A DNA stretch of 24,507 bases from CAYOBW01 sp964402115 (GTDB lineage: Bacteria; Verrucomicrobiota; Kiritimatiellia; UBA8416; CAYOBW01), in the NCBI GenBank assembly GCA_964402115.1, contig CAYOBW010000090.1, positions 1 to 24,507 on the forward strand, read 5' to 3'. The notes under the pieces are model-generated. The model searched no databases, had not been told where the DNA came from, and was given only the letters and a program-made list of their open reading frames with translations. Positions within the stretch are counted from its first letter, which is position 1; each line of letters starts with the position of its first letter. The position numbers were made by a program, and so were the translations under genes. This document shows positions 6,794 to 13,319 of the stretch, piece after piece.

Positions 6794-9142
6794 ATACTGG
6801 AACGTTACCCTTTCGAATGATCCATCCGCGGGTGCGTTGCCTGATCGGGACGCCAGCACTCTGCTGCCAGCCGGTGTGCTCCGGCAATCGTTCCGTGCCG
6901 CACCATCCGCGAATGCGATCAGCGCACAGGTGTAGGGCAGGTGGGTCGCCGTGTTTTGATCCCTGACGACATCGAAAGAGATCGTGTACGTTCTACCCGC
7001 GACCAGATAGCCGATCGCCCCCGCCGACGTCGTGATGCCAGAGTTGGTGTACCGAAAGGCAAACGTCTGCCGATTGGGATCGGGAGCCGCGAAATCACCG
7101 CCGTCCTTGTTGCACAGCCCGCGCAACGTGCTGTTGTACCCTTGGTTCGCGCCAACCCATTTCCCGCTCTCGGGAAGCGTCCCCTGGGCATACCCCGCCA
7201 CCGCCGGGCTCTCGAAGTCTTCGAGAAACCGCGCCGGGGGCTCGGCCGGTGTCATGACACCGATCTGGCAGGCGCGCGGATCGGTCGATCCCTGGCTTAC
7301 GGAGTTGATCGCCGACAGGCGGTAGAAGAGAACCGCCTGCGGTCGCACGACATCGACGTAGTTGGTCGTGTTGGCCGGCAGCATCGCGACCTGCGCATAG
7401 GGCCCTGCCGCACCGGAGTCCGAGCGCAACAGAAGGTAAGCGGTCTCGGTTGCCGACCGATCCTGCCAGCTTAGCGCAACACGCACTGACGCACGCGCCG
7501 TCGCCCCGATGAACACCGGTGTCTGGGCCGCCGCGAACAGCGTCGAGAAAGTCCTCGTCCCGGACCAGGCCACCGCGTCGCGATTCGTCGCGCCGAAGGC
7601 GTAGTAGTACAGGGTGTCCGCGTCCAGTCGCCCCGGCGTGTAACTGACATTGGTTGTCGCCACGTTCGTCCACGAACCCAAGGCGATCGAGTTGCTCCAG
7701 GCGGCAACAACCTTCCCGCCGTCCGTCGGCCCCCAGTACACGGCCACATCCGCATTGGTCGTAGGCGCGCTCACGGTCGCGTTCAAGGTAGCCGAGTTGG
7801 TGGAAATCCCGGTGGCGGCCAGGTTGGACAGAACGATGTCGGGCGGCGGCCCGAACACCAGCGAAACCTTGATGTTGTCCAAGGCGCCGGCGTAGTCCGT
7901 TGGCTCGCCCCAGCTCAGGTAGCGGCCGGCATTTTCGAAGTCGAGCGTGGTCACCTGCGCCTTCTGGTTGCCGTCAATCCAGACGGTCGCGGTGCGGTTG
8001 GGCTCGTCGAACCGAATGCGGAAATGGTGGAAGCTCAGCGTGGGCGGCGTGGGGAACACGCCGTCGACACTGACCGCGCCGCCACCACCGGCTTCGTTAT
8101 CGGCGTCGTAGCGGAGAGCGGTTCCGTACTGCCCGGCCGCAAAGTCGTAGTTGCCGTCGTCCCAAGCAGCCCAGTTGCCGTTCTGGGCATTGTCCGATAG
8201 CCCGAAGGTCAGCGGATGACTCCAGGCCACGCGTTGATCGAACTCGACGTCCCAGACTTTGCCGGCGACGTAGGGGGCCAAATCGGCAGACAGTCGCAGG
8301 CTCTGCGTGCCGTTGGCCGCAGGTTGCTGGTTCTGCCCGTTCTTGTCGCCGTTGGCGTCCCAGTCCAGTGTGCCGTCAATCTCCACGTCCGTGGTGGACG
8401 TCCAGACGTACGTCACCGCGGACCGAATCGCCCCTGTTGCGCGCCCCTTTGGGCTCGTCAGGCTGGCGCTCCGCGCGACATCGCAATCGTCGTAGAAGAG
8501 GACGGGGTCGATCGACACGTCGCTGTAGCAGACCGTGTTGTCACCGCCGGGACTCGCGTTGGACAAGGTGATCGTGATGGTGCCGTCGGTGAGGTTGGGC
8601 GTCGTGAAGGTGGCGGTCCTGAGCGCGAAGGCGGCCGTGCCCCAAACGGTAACCCCGGAGTCGTAGTAGGTCGTGGAGCTGTCCGCTATCCGCACACGGC
8701 CTGCCGCCGTGGCGTTGCTTGCGCGGTTGGCGGCGAGAAATCCGATGAAGTACGTGGTGTTGGGCAGAAGCGGGATGGCTTGGCTGAGACTCCCACCGGC
8801 GCCTTGAATGAAGGCATAGTAGTTCGCGAGAGCCTGACTGGCGGGCCCGAACGGGGTGCTGATGCCGGTTCCATTGATGCCGCAGTTACCGGCGTGAGTC
8901 CAGTTCGCGATCACGGCGGGATTGGCGCCGCCCACGTATCCCGGGAAAGTTGTGAACAGCGCCGCATTCGCGGAAAAATCTCCGTTGGCTACAGCGTTGG
9001 CCGCCATGGCCCGCGGACAGGCGAGAACGAAGGCCACCCCCGCCAGGACGGCGACGAACCGGCAACTCCGGGCCGGACTGCGTCTTCGTGAACCCGTTTC
9101 CCCCGCGATCCCCCGCCCCGCAAAGACGCTTCTACGTATCAT
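6644..9142 (-). CDS. Large secreted multidomain protein (jelly-roll, LamG-like and Fn3-like domains)
   Basis: 832 residues from ATG 9142, chosen because GGGAGGGAG ends four bases upstream; the frame is open further up but only through the promoter. Residues 1-48 are a signal peptide with a long Arg-rich n-region ending PRAMAA. Residues of about 50-215 look like a carbohydrate-binding jelly roll (ANGDFS, NPAVIANWTHAGN). About 220-430 is a LamG-like sandwich (FHHFRIRFDEPNRTATVWID). About 440-530 and 540-625 are Fn3-like (LDADTLYYYAFGATNRDA; VLFYRLSAINSVSQGS). About 640-820 is another jelly roll (FLEDFESPAVAGYAQG). No catalytic motif and no PEP-CTERM or other sorting tail is visible; it ends PPGTTLIVR. 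It is probably an extracellular glycan-binding or surface protein. It shares its promoter type with the PUL operon, so co-regulation is likely. It overlaps the 3' end of the convergent regulator by 150 bp. Confidence 0.8.
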   Translation of the reverse strand: MIRRSVFAGRGIAGETGSRRRSPARSCRFVAVLAGVAFVLACPRAMAANAVANGDFSANAALFTTFPGYVGGANPAVIANWTHAGNCGINGTGISTPFGPASQALANYYAFIQGAGGSLSQAIPLLPNTTYFIGFLAANRASNATAAGRVRIADSSTTYYDSGVTVWGTAAFALRTATFTTPNLTDGTITITLSNASPGGDNTVCYSDVSIDPVLFYDDCDVARSASLTSPKGRATGAIRSAVTYVWTSTTDVEIDGTLDWDANGDKNGQNQQPAANGTQSLRLSADLAPYVAGKVWDVEFDQRVAWSHPLTFGLSDNAQNGNWAAWDDGNYDFAAGQYGTALRYDADNEAGGGGAVSVDGVFPTPPTLSFHHFRIRFDEPNRTATVWIDGNQKAQVTTLDFENAGRYLSWGEPTDYAGALDNIKVSLVFGPPPDIVLSNLAATGISTNSATLNATVSAPTTNADVAVYWGPTDGGKVVAAWSNSIALGSWTNVATTNVSYTPGRLDADTLYYYAFGATNRDAVAWSGTRTFSTLFAAAQTPVFIGATARASVRVALSWQDRSATETAYLLLRSDSGAAGPYAQVAMLPANTTNYVDVVRPQAVLFYRLSAINSVSQGSTDPRACQIGVMTPAEPPARFLEDFESPAVAGYAQGTLPESGKWVGANQGYNSTLRGLCNKDGGDFAAPDPNRQTFAFRYTNSGITTSAGAIGYLVAGRTYTISFDVVRDQNTATHLPYTCALIAFADGAARNDCRSTPAGSRVLASRSGNAPADGSFERVTFQYSADPEADAADLGKDLGLRFYGATVSASIDHVAVTDDYRLTPPGTTLIVR

Positions 9143-9146
9143 GGAT

Positions 9147-9155
9147 CTCCCTCCC
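9147..9155 (-). promoter_or_regulatory. Strong ribosome binding site for the multidomain secreted protein
   Basis: GGGAGGGAG on the minus strand, four bases before ATG 9142 (seven from the GGAGG core). It decides the start: the reading frame stays open to 9298, but those extra codons lie in the promoter module. Confidence 0.8.
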
Positions 9156-9183
9156 AGAACCTCGGCATGATACAGCTGCGCAT

Positions 9184-9295
9184 GCCTGCTAACTCGTATG
9201 GTATTATCCGCCCCCCCCCTGGAATGACTCAAGAGATTTCTTCCCGACAACCATCCCGTTTTGCTCGTTTTTCCCGTTTTTGGACAGGTTGTCGG
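9184..9295 (-). promoter_or_regulatory. Promoter module copy B with poly-G spacer and inverted-repeat operator
   Basis: On the minus strand: arm CCGACAACC (9295-9287), 34-nt loop, and the perfectly complementary arm GGTTGTCGG (9252-9244), then GGAAGAA. The -35 box TTGAGT is at 9232-9227 and the -10 box GATAAT at 9208-9203, with an 18-bp spacer containing 9 G (9219-9211). Six bases later is CGAGTTAGCAGGC (9196-9184). From the inner arm to the -35 box there are 11 bases in both copies. The longer loop is explained by an 18-bp offset duplication of TCCCGTTTT (9254-9262 and 9272-9280). The predicted transcript has a leader of about 50 nt before ATG 9142. The -10 match (5 of 6) is better than in copy A. 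Confidence 0.75.
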
Positions 9296-9324
9296 CATGC
9301 GTAAATGCTCTTGTAGACGGCCAG

Positions 9325-9383
9325 GACGGCTGTCTCCATCGCGTGGGCACGCGACGAGGCGTGGAGACGGCGGTCCCCGCCGT
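9325..9383. repeat. GC-rich structured intergenic element (nested inverted repeats)
   Basis: Three nested palindromes are visible. Arm GACGGCTGTCTCC (9325-9337) pairs with GGAGACGGCGGTC (9363-9375) at 11 of 13 positions. Between them, CGCGTGGGCACGCG (9340-9353) is a 6-bp perfect stem. ACGGCGG-TCC-CCGCCGT (9367-9383) is a 7-bp perfect stem. It looks like a REP or short interspersed palindromic element; only one copy is in this window. It could act as a terminator-like or RNA-structure element between the promoter B region and the glycan operon. Confidence 0.55.
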
Positions 9384-9554
9384 TAGCGACATCCCCCCTG
9401 CGTCACTAAAGCGTCACGGCTGTCGGGCGTTTTGGCTTGTCTTGCGGGGCTTTTATGGCTAGTAGGAACCGACGGTCTCTATGCGCATCCAGACCGTTTC
9501 AAACAGCAGCGTTCCGCGGCTGCAAGCGCAAGGGACAAGGAGAACGGGCACGAC
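9384..9554 (+). promoter_or_regulatory. Upstream region and candidate promoter of the surface-glycan operon
   Basis: This stretch must hold the start signals of the nine-gene operon, but no strong promoter stands out. A weak pair is TTGGCT (9432-9437) with TATGGC (9454-9459), 16 bp apart. GCGTCAC occurs twice (from about 9400). The best ribosome site is AAGGAG at 9537-9542, twelve bases before ATG 9555, a little long. An open frame continues upstream to 9432 but has no homologous sequence. Confidence 0.3.
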
Positions 9555-10535
9555 ATGCGTACGAACCTGGTAACGGGCGGGGCCGGTTTCATCGGGTCCC
9601 ACCTGGCGGAGTGGCTGCTGGAGCAGGGCGAGCGGGTGATCGTCATCGACGACTTCAGCACGGGGCGCCTGGAGAACCTGGCGCACCTGCGGGCGAATCC
9701 GCACCTGCGGATCGTGAGGGACACCGTGCTCAACGAGCACGTCGTGGACTCGCTGGTGCAGCACGTGGATGGCGCGGTCTATCACCTGGCGGCGGCCGTG
9801 GGCGTGAAGCTGATCGTGGAACGTTCCGCGCACGTGATCGAGACGAACATCCTGGGCACCACGAGCGTGCTGCACGCCTGCCGCCGGTATGGCACGCCGC
9901 TCTTCATTGCGTCCACATCGGAGGTGTACGGCAAGAACCGGGCTTCCGCCCTGGAGGAGGACGGGGACATGGTGCTCGGGCCCACGTCTCGCAGCCGCTG
10001 GGCCTATGCCAGCTCCAAGGCCATCGACGAGTTCCTGGCGCTCGCCTTCGCGCGTGACTACGGGTTGCCGGTTGTCGTGGGCCGCTTCTTCAACACGGCC
10101 GGGCCGCGTCAGACCGGGCAGTATGGCATGGTGGTGCCGCGGTTCGTGCGGCAGGCGCTGGCGGGTGACCCCCTCACCGTCTACGGCAACGGGGAACAGA
10201 GTCGCTGCTTCACGCATGTGCGCGACGTCGTCCTCGCCGTGGTCCGGCTCATGGAAACGCCGGCGGCCTGCGGGCAGATCGTGAACATCGGGACGGAGGA
10301 GCAGGTGACCATCAACGCGCTCGCCGGGCGGGTGAAGACGGTCACGGGCAGCGCCTCCCCCGTGGCTCACATCCCGTTCGAAGAGGCGTACGAAGCCGGC
10401 TTCGAGGATATCCAGGATCGCTGTCCCGACATCTCGAAGGCGCGGCGGCTCATCGGCTACAATCCGCAGTTCGGGCTGGACCGGATCCTCCAGGACGTGG
10501 CGGCCTGGATGCAGTCGGAGAAGCGCAGCGCATGA
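9555..10535 (+). CDS. NAD-dependent nucleotide-sugar epimerase/dehydratase (extended SDR)
   Basis: 326 residues. The N-terminal Rossmann motif TGGAGFIGSH (7-16) binds NAD, with the acidic pair D32-D33 after the second strand. STSEVYG (120-126) supplies the catalytic Ser/Thr, and YASSK (Y151, K155) the catalytic Tyr and Lys. RFFNTAGPRQTGQYGMVVP and YGNGEQSRCFTHVRD are the nucleotide-sugar-binding parts typical of UDP-glucose 4-epimerase, UDP-glucuronate decarboxylase and relatives. The precise substrate cannot be assigned. It is a cytosolic enzyme that would supply an activated sugar for the glycosyltransferases that follow. I start at ATG 9555 rather than further upstream because the Rossmann fold begins immediately and AAGGAG precedes it. 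Its stop overlaps the next start as ATGA. First gene of the operon. Confidence 0.9.
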   Translation: MRTNLVTGGAGFIGSHLAEWLLEQGERVIVIDDFSTGRLENLAHLRANPHLRIVRDTVLNEHVVDSLVQHVDGAVYHLAAAVGVKLIVERSAHVIETNILGTTSVLHACRRYGTPLFIASTSEVYGKNRASALEEDGDMVLGPTSRSRWAYASSKAIDEFLALAFARDYGLPVVVGRFFNTAGPRQTGQYGMVVPRFVRQALAGDPLTVYGNGEQSRCFTHVRDVVLAVVRLMETPAACGQIVNIGTEEQVTINALAGRVKTVTGSASPVAHIPFEEAYEAGFEDIQDRCPDISKARRLIGYNPQFGLDRILQDVAAWMQSEKRSA

Positions 10536-11488
10536 GTGCCTCAGGGGGGGTGCGGAGAGCCGCGGCCGCGGTGCGCCGACGCGTGCGCCCGCTCCGACGG
10601 CTGGCGAAGCAGTTGGCGCGGCGGCCCCTGCATGTGCACATCGAGAACCGGTGGCGGCTGGGCGATGAAATCCTGGCCATACCCTTCTACCAGCTGGTGC
10701 ATGAGCACTATCCGGACGCTTCGCTCACCGTGGCCGTCAACTACCCCGAGCTGTTGTGCGGCAATCCGCACGTGCAGGTGCGGACGGATGTGGGGGAATT
10801 CGCTTGCGATCGGTATCTTTTCGCCAAAGACGATGCGCGCGACGTGCCGCGGCTGCAGCACCTGTGCCGGTTGCATCACATCCCGTATCGCGCCGTGGAG
10901 CCGGAAGTTGTCGCGCCCCCGGCGTGCGCTTTGCCCGAACCGCTGCCGCGGGCGGCCCTGCGGATCGCGTGCTCCTGTGGCGCCGGCTGGGCGTGCAAGA
11001 GCCTGCCGGCGGCTTTCTTGCGCGCACTGTGCGCGGGCATCTCCCGCCAGCCGCCGTCCGTGGGCTTCGTGGAAGTTGGCCAGGGATGCCCGGTTGCAGG
11101 CGTCGGCGTCTGCTACGTGGATCGCCTGAGCGTGGCGGCCACGGCCCATGTGCTGGCGAGCTGCAACCTGTACATCGGCCCCGACTCGGGCCTCGCCCAC
11201 CTGGCCATGGCGGTTGGCACGCCCGCGCTCGTTTGCTATGGACCGGTCACGCCGCACCGCGCCTTTGGCCCCCGGCGCCTGCTGCATCCGGTGCTGTCGC
11301 CGGCGGCGTGCCAGGGCTGTTGGACGGACGGGCGCATGCAGGCGCCCGGGACGTGTCCGTTGGGGACCGGCTCGCCGGCGCCTGAGGACTACGCCTGCAT
11401 GCGCGCCTTCGACATCGAGTCGGTTCTCCGGCGCCTCCTGGCCAGCGGCCTTGCCGCGCGCACAGGGCGCGGTGAGGAGGCACGATGA
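10532..11488 (+). CDS. Glycosyltransferase family 9 (heptosyltransferase-like)
   Basis: 318 residues with a GT-B fold. The first 30 residues are Arg/Ala rich and basic, which may help membrane association. RWRLGDEILAIPFY (40-53) matches the N-terminal GT9 motif, with the acid at D45 in the position of the catalytic Asp of heptosyltransferases. YIGPDSGLAHLAMAVGTP (214-231), then ALVCYGPVTPHRAFGP, is the C-terminal donor-binding signature of GT9. The C-terminal part is Cys-rich (CQGCW and further Cys), as seen in some GT9 proteins. The family transfers heptose or related sugars to LPS core or other glycans; the donor here is unknown. Start and stop both lie in ATGA overlaps with the neighbours. 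Confidence 0.87.
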   Translation: MSASGGVRRAAAAVRRRVRPLRRLAKQLARRPLHVHIENRWRLGDEILAIPFYQLVHEHYPDASLTVAVNYPELLCGNPHVQVRTDVGEFACDRYLFAKDDARDVPRLQHLCRLHHIPYRAVEPEVVAPPACALPEPLPRAALRIACSCGAGWACKSLPAAFLRALCAGISRQPPSVGFVEVGQGCPVAGVGVCYVDRLSVAATAHVLASCNLYIGPDSGLAHLAMAVGTPALVCYGPVTPHRAFGPRRLLHPVLSPAACQGCWTDGRMQAPGTCPLGTGSPAPEDYACMRAFDIESVLRRLLASGLAARTGRGEEAR

Positions 11489-12441
11489 CGGCGGCCGTTC
11501 TCCGAAGCAACTGCCTGCTGTGCGGCCAGGCGTTCACGGCCACGGCACGCACTTACGCGACAGGGCCGGACCTCCTGTATGCCGAGTGTGCCGCATGTGG
11601 CGTGGCCGTGCGCCGCAAACCGGCCGATGTGCGGGACCTCTACGACGACACTTACGCGGACGACATCACGGCGGGCTTCCGCTCGGAGGGCGCGTGTCGC
11701 CATGCTCGCGACACCCTGCGGCGGCTCGCGCGGCTCCGCGCCCACCCCGGCCGCCTGCTGGATGTCGGCTGCGCGGGCGGCGACTTCCTGCTGGCCGCGC
11801 GGGAGGCGGGTTGGCGCGTGCATGGCGTCGAAATGCAGGCGCGTTCGGCGCAACGCGCCCGCTCGCGGGGGCTTACAGTGGACGGGCCGGATCTTGCCGA
11901 TGTCCCGGCCGGTCTCGAGTTCGACGTCATCACGCTGCTTGACGTATTCGAGCACCTCGTCGCTCCCCAGGCGTTCCTGGCGCGTGCTGTCGCCCTCCTC
12001 GCCGCGGACGGTATCCTCTACATCGAGACCCCCAACTACGGCAGTGTCTTCCGCCGGTTGCTCGGGCGACGCTGGATGGCCCTTCTGCCGCACCACGAGT
12101 GCCTCTACTCCCCGGCGGCGCTGTGCCGTGTGCTCGCGCAAGGCGGGTTCCGTGTCGTCCAGCGCACGTCCTGCGCCTGCAGCCTGCTTTCCTACGATGG
12201 CCTGCGACGTCTGCGCCTCCATCGCCCGTTCTACAATGCAGGGGTGCTCGTGCAGGCGGCGGCGCGACGCGTGGGACTTGGCGGTATCGTGCGTGCCGTG
12301 ACGGGCGTCGGCGGCTGCCTGGCAAGAGTTCTCAACTGGCCGCTGGAGCGCTTCGTGGGCCAGTCGGCGCTGGCTGGCGATCAACTGATTGTGATGGCGC
12401 AACGCGCAGACGGTGCGCCTCCGGCGCGAGGCAGGCCATGA
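11485..12441 (+). CDS. Class I SAM-dependent methyltransferase with N-terminal zinc-ribbon-like motif
   Basis: 318 residues. The N-terminus has two CxxC pairs (C10, C13 and C35, C38), a zinc-ribbon-like lead seen in many Methyltransf_23-type enzymes of sugar clusters. Motif I for SAM binding is LLDVGCAGGDFLL (91-103), followed by GVEMQARSAQRAR. FDVITLLDVFEHL and GILYIETPNYGS are further motifs of the fold. The enzyme probably methylates a sugar or sugar nucleotide in glycan synthesis; the substrate is not deducible. It sits fourth-from-the-middle of a tightly packed glycan operon, between GT9 and GT2, with 4-nt ATGA overlaps on both sides. Confidence 0.85.
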   Translation: MTAAVLRSNCLLCGQAFTATARTYATGPDLLYAECAACGVAVRRKPADVRDLYDDTYADDITAGFRSEGACRHARDTLRRLARLRAHPGRLLDVGCAGGDFLLAAREAGWRVHGVEMQARSAQRARSRGLTVDGPDLADVPAGLEFDVITLLDVFEHLVAPQAFLARAVALLAADGILYIETPNYGSVFRRLLGRRWMALLPHHECLYSPAALCRVLAQGGFRVVQRTSCACSLLSYDGLRRLRLHRPFYNAGVLVQAAARRVGLGGIVRAVTGVGGCLARVLNWPLERFVGQSALAGDQLIVMAQRADGAPPARGRP

Positions 12442-13319
12442 GCGCTACCAACCCTGTCCGTTGCGTGCAGCGCTCTGACACGGGAGAGCTCTCCGTGGTG
12501 ATCCCATCGTGTGACGGCGACCGCGGGGGCAATGTGCCACGGTTGCTGGAAGACGTGCGCGCACAAAGCCTGCCCGAAGTGGAGGTTCTCCTCGTGGTCG
12601 GGGTGACCCCGCAGGGCCGGGCCATCAACCTTGGTGCCGCGCAGGCGCGCGGCGCGATTCTGATTATCCTCGACGACGATTCCCGGCTGCCGCAGCGCGA
12701 CACGCTGGAGCGGCTGGTCGCGGTGCTGCGCGCCGATCCGCGGGTCGGCATGGCGGGCGCCTCCATCGTGCAGCCGGCGGACGCCGGCCGCTTTCAGCGG
12801 GCGGTGGCGCGCGAGCTGCCGCGCTTCAACATGCCGGTCGTGGAGCGCGTGACGGACAGCGATATGCCGTGCCACGGGTGCTGCGCGTTCCGCAAGGAGG
12901 TTTTCGCCGCCGTCGGGGGCGAGCGCGAGAGCATCGTGCGGGGACTCGATCCGGACCTGCGGCAGCGCCTGCGCGCGAGCGGCTACCGGGTCGTGCTCGC
13001 GCCGGGGGCGTGGGCCACGCACCCGGTGCCGGCCAACTGGGGGGCGTTCGTCCGCATGTTCTACCGCAACGGCCGCGGTTCGGCCTACGCGCAGCGGCAC
13101 CAGCCTGAACTGCTTTACGACACGGACGAGGACGCGGAGTGGAAGGGCAAGCCGCTGCGGGCGGGGTTTGCCCGGCGACTGTTGCGCTTTCCCCTGCGGA
13201 CGCTGCGCTACCTGCTGCAAGGGCGCCTGCTGCGCGTGGTGGGGGACGCCTGCTATGTCGCGGGCTACGTGCGCGAATGGGCGACATCGTCCGGAACGCG
13301 GCAGACGGTGCGGCCATGA
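12438..13319 (+). CDS. Glycosyltransferase family 2
   Basis: 293 residues from ATG 12438; the frame is open upstream but the family motif begins just after this start and it overlaps the previous stop as ATGA. LSVVIPSCDGDRGGN is the first GT-A strand. GAILIILDDDSRLP carries the DXD-type metal/nucleotide-binding motif. MPCHGCCAFRKEVFAAVGG and GLDPDLRQRLRASGYRVVL follow the usual GT2 acceptor and catalytic region. The C-terminus is basic with hydrophobic stretches and may be membrane-associated. The VGVTPQGRAINLGAAQA segment (arrangement asking for GR-N-G) is typical of GT2 enzymes that use NDP-sugars in capsule and O-antigen clusters. Donor and acceptor are unknown. Confidence 0.87.
   Translation: MSATNPVRCVQRSDTGELSVVIPSCDGDRGGNVPRLLEDVRAQSLPEVEVLLVVGVTPQGRAINLGAAQARGAILIILDDDSRLPQRDTLERLVAVLRADPRVGMAGASIVQPADAGRFQRAVARELPRFNMPVVERVTDSDMPCHGCCAFRKEVFAAVGGERESIVRGLDPDLRQRLRASGYRVVLAPGAWATHPVPANWGAFVRMFYRNGRGSAYAQRHQPELLYDTDEDAEWKGKPLRAGFARRLLRFPLRTLRYLLQGRLLRVVGDACYVAGYVREWATSSGTRQTVRP

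Noticed and set aside
9143..9298. Upstream extension of the 832-residue protein to 9298
   Set aside because: The extra 52 codons lie in the promoter and operator; a strong ribosome site just before 9142 marks the start.
9432..9554. N-terminal extension of the epimerase
   Set aside because: The Rossmann motif begins right after ATG 9555 and an AAGGAG lies ahead of it; the extension has no family match.
10538..10550. G7 run at the start of the GT9 gene as a phase-variation tract
   Set aside because: It is a single run in a coding start, with no matching flanking motif; ordinary Gly codons explain it. Repeat-length variation in reads would change this view.
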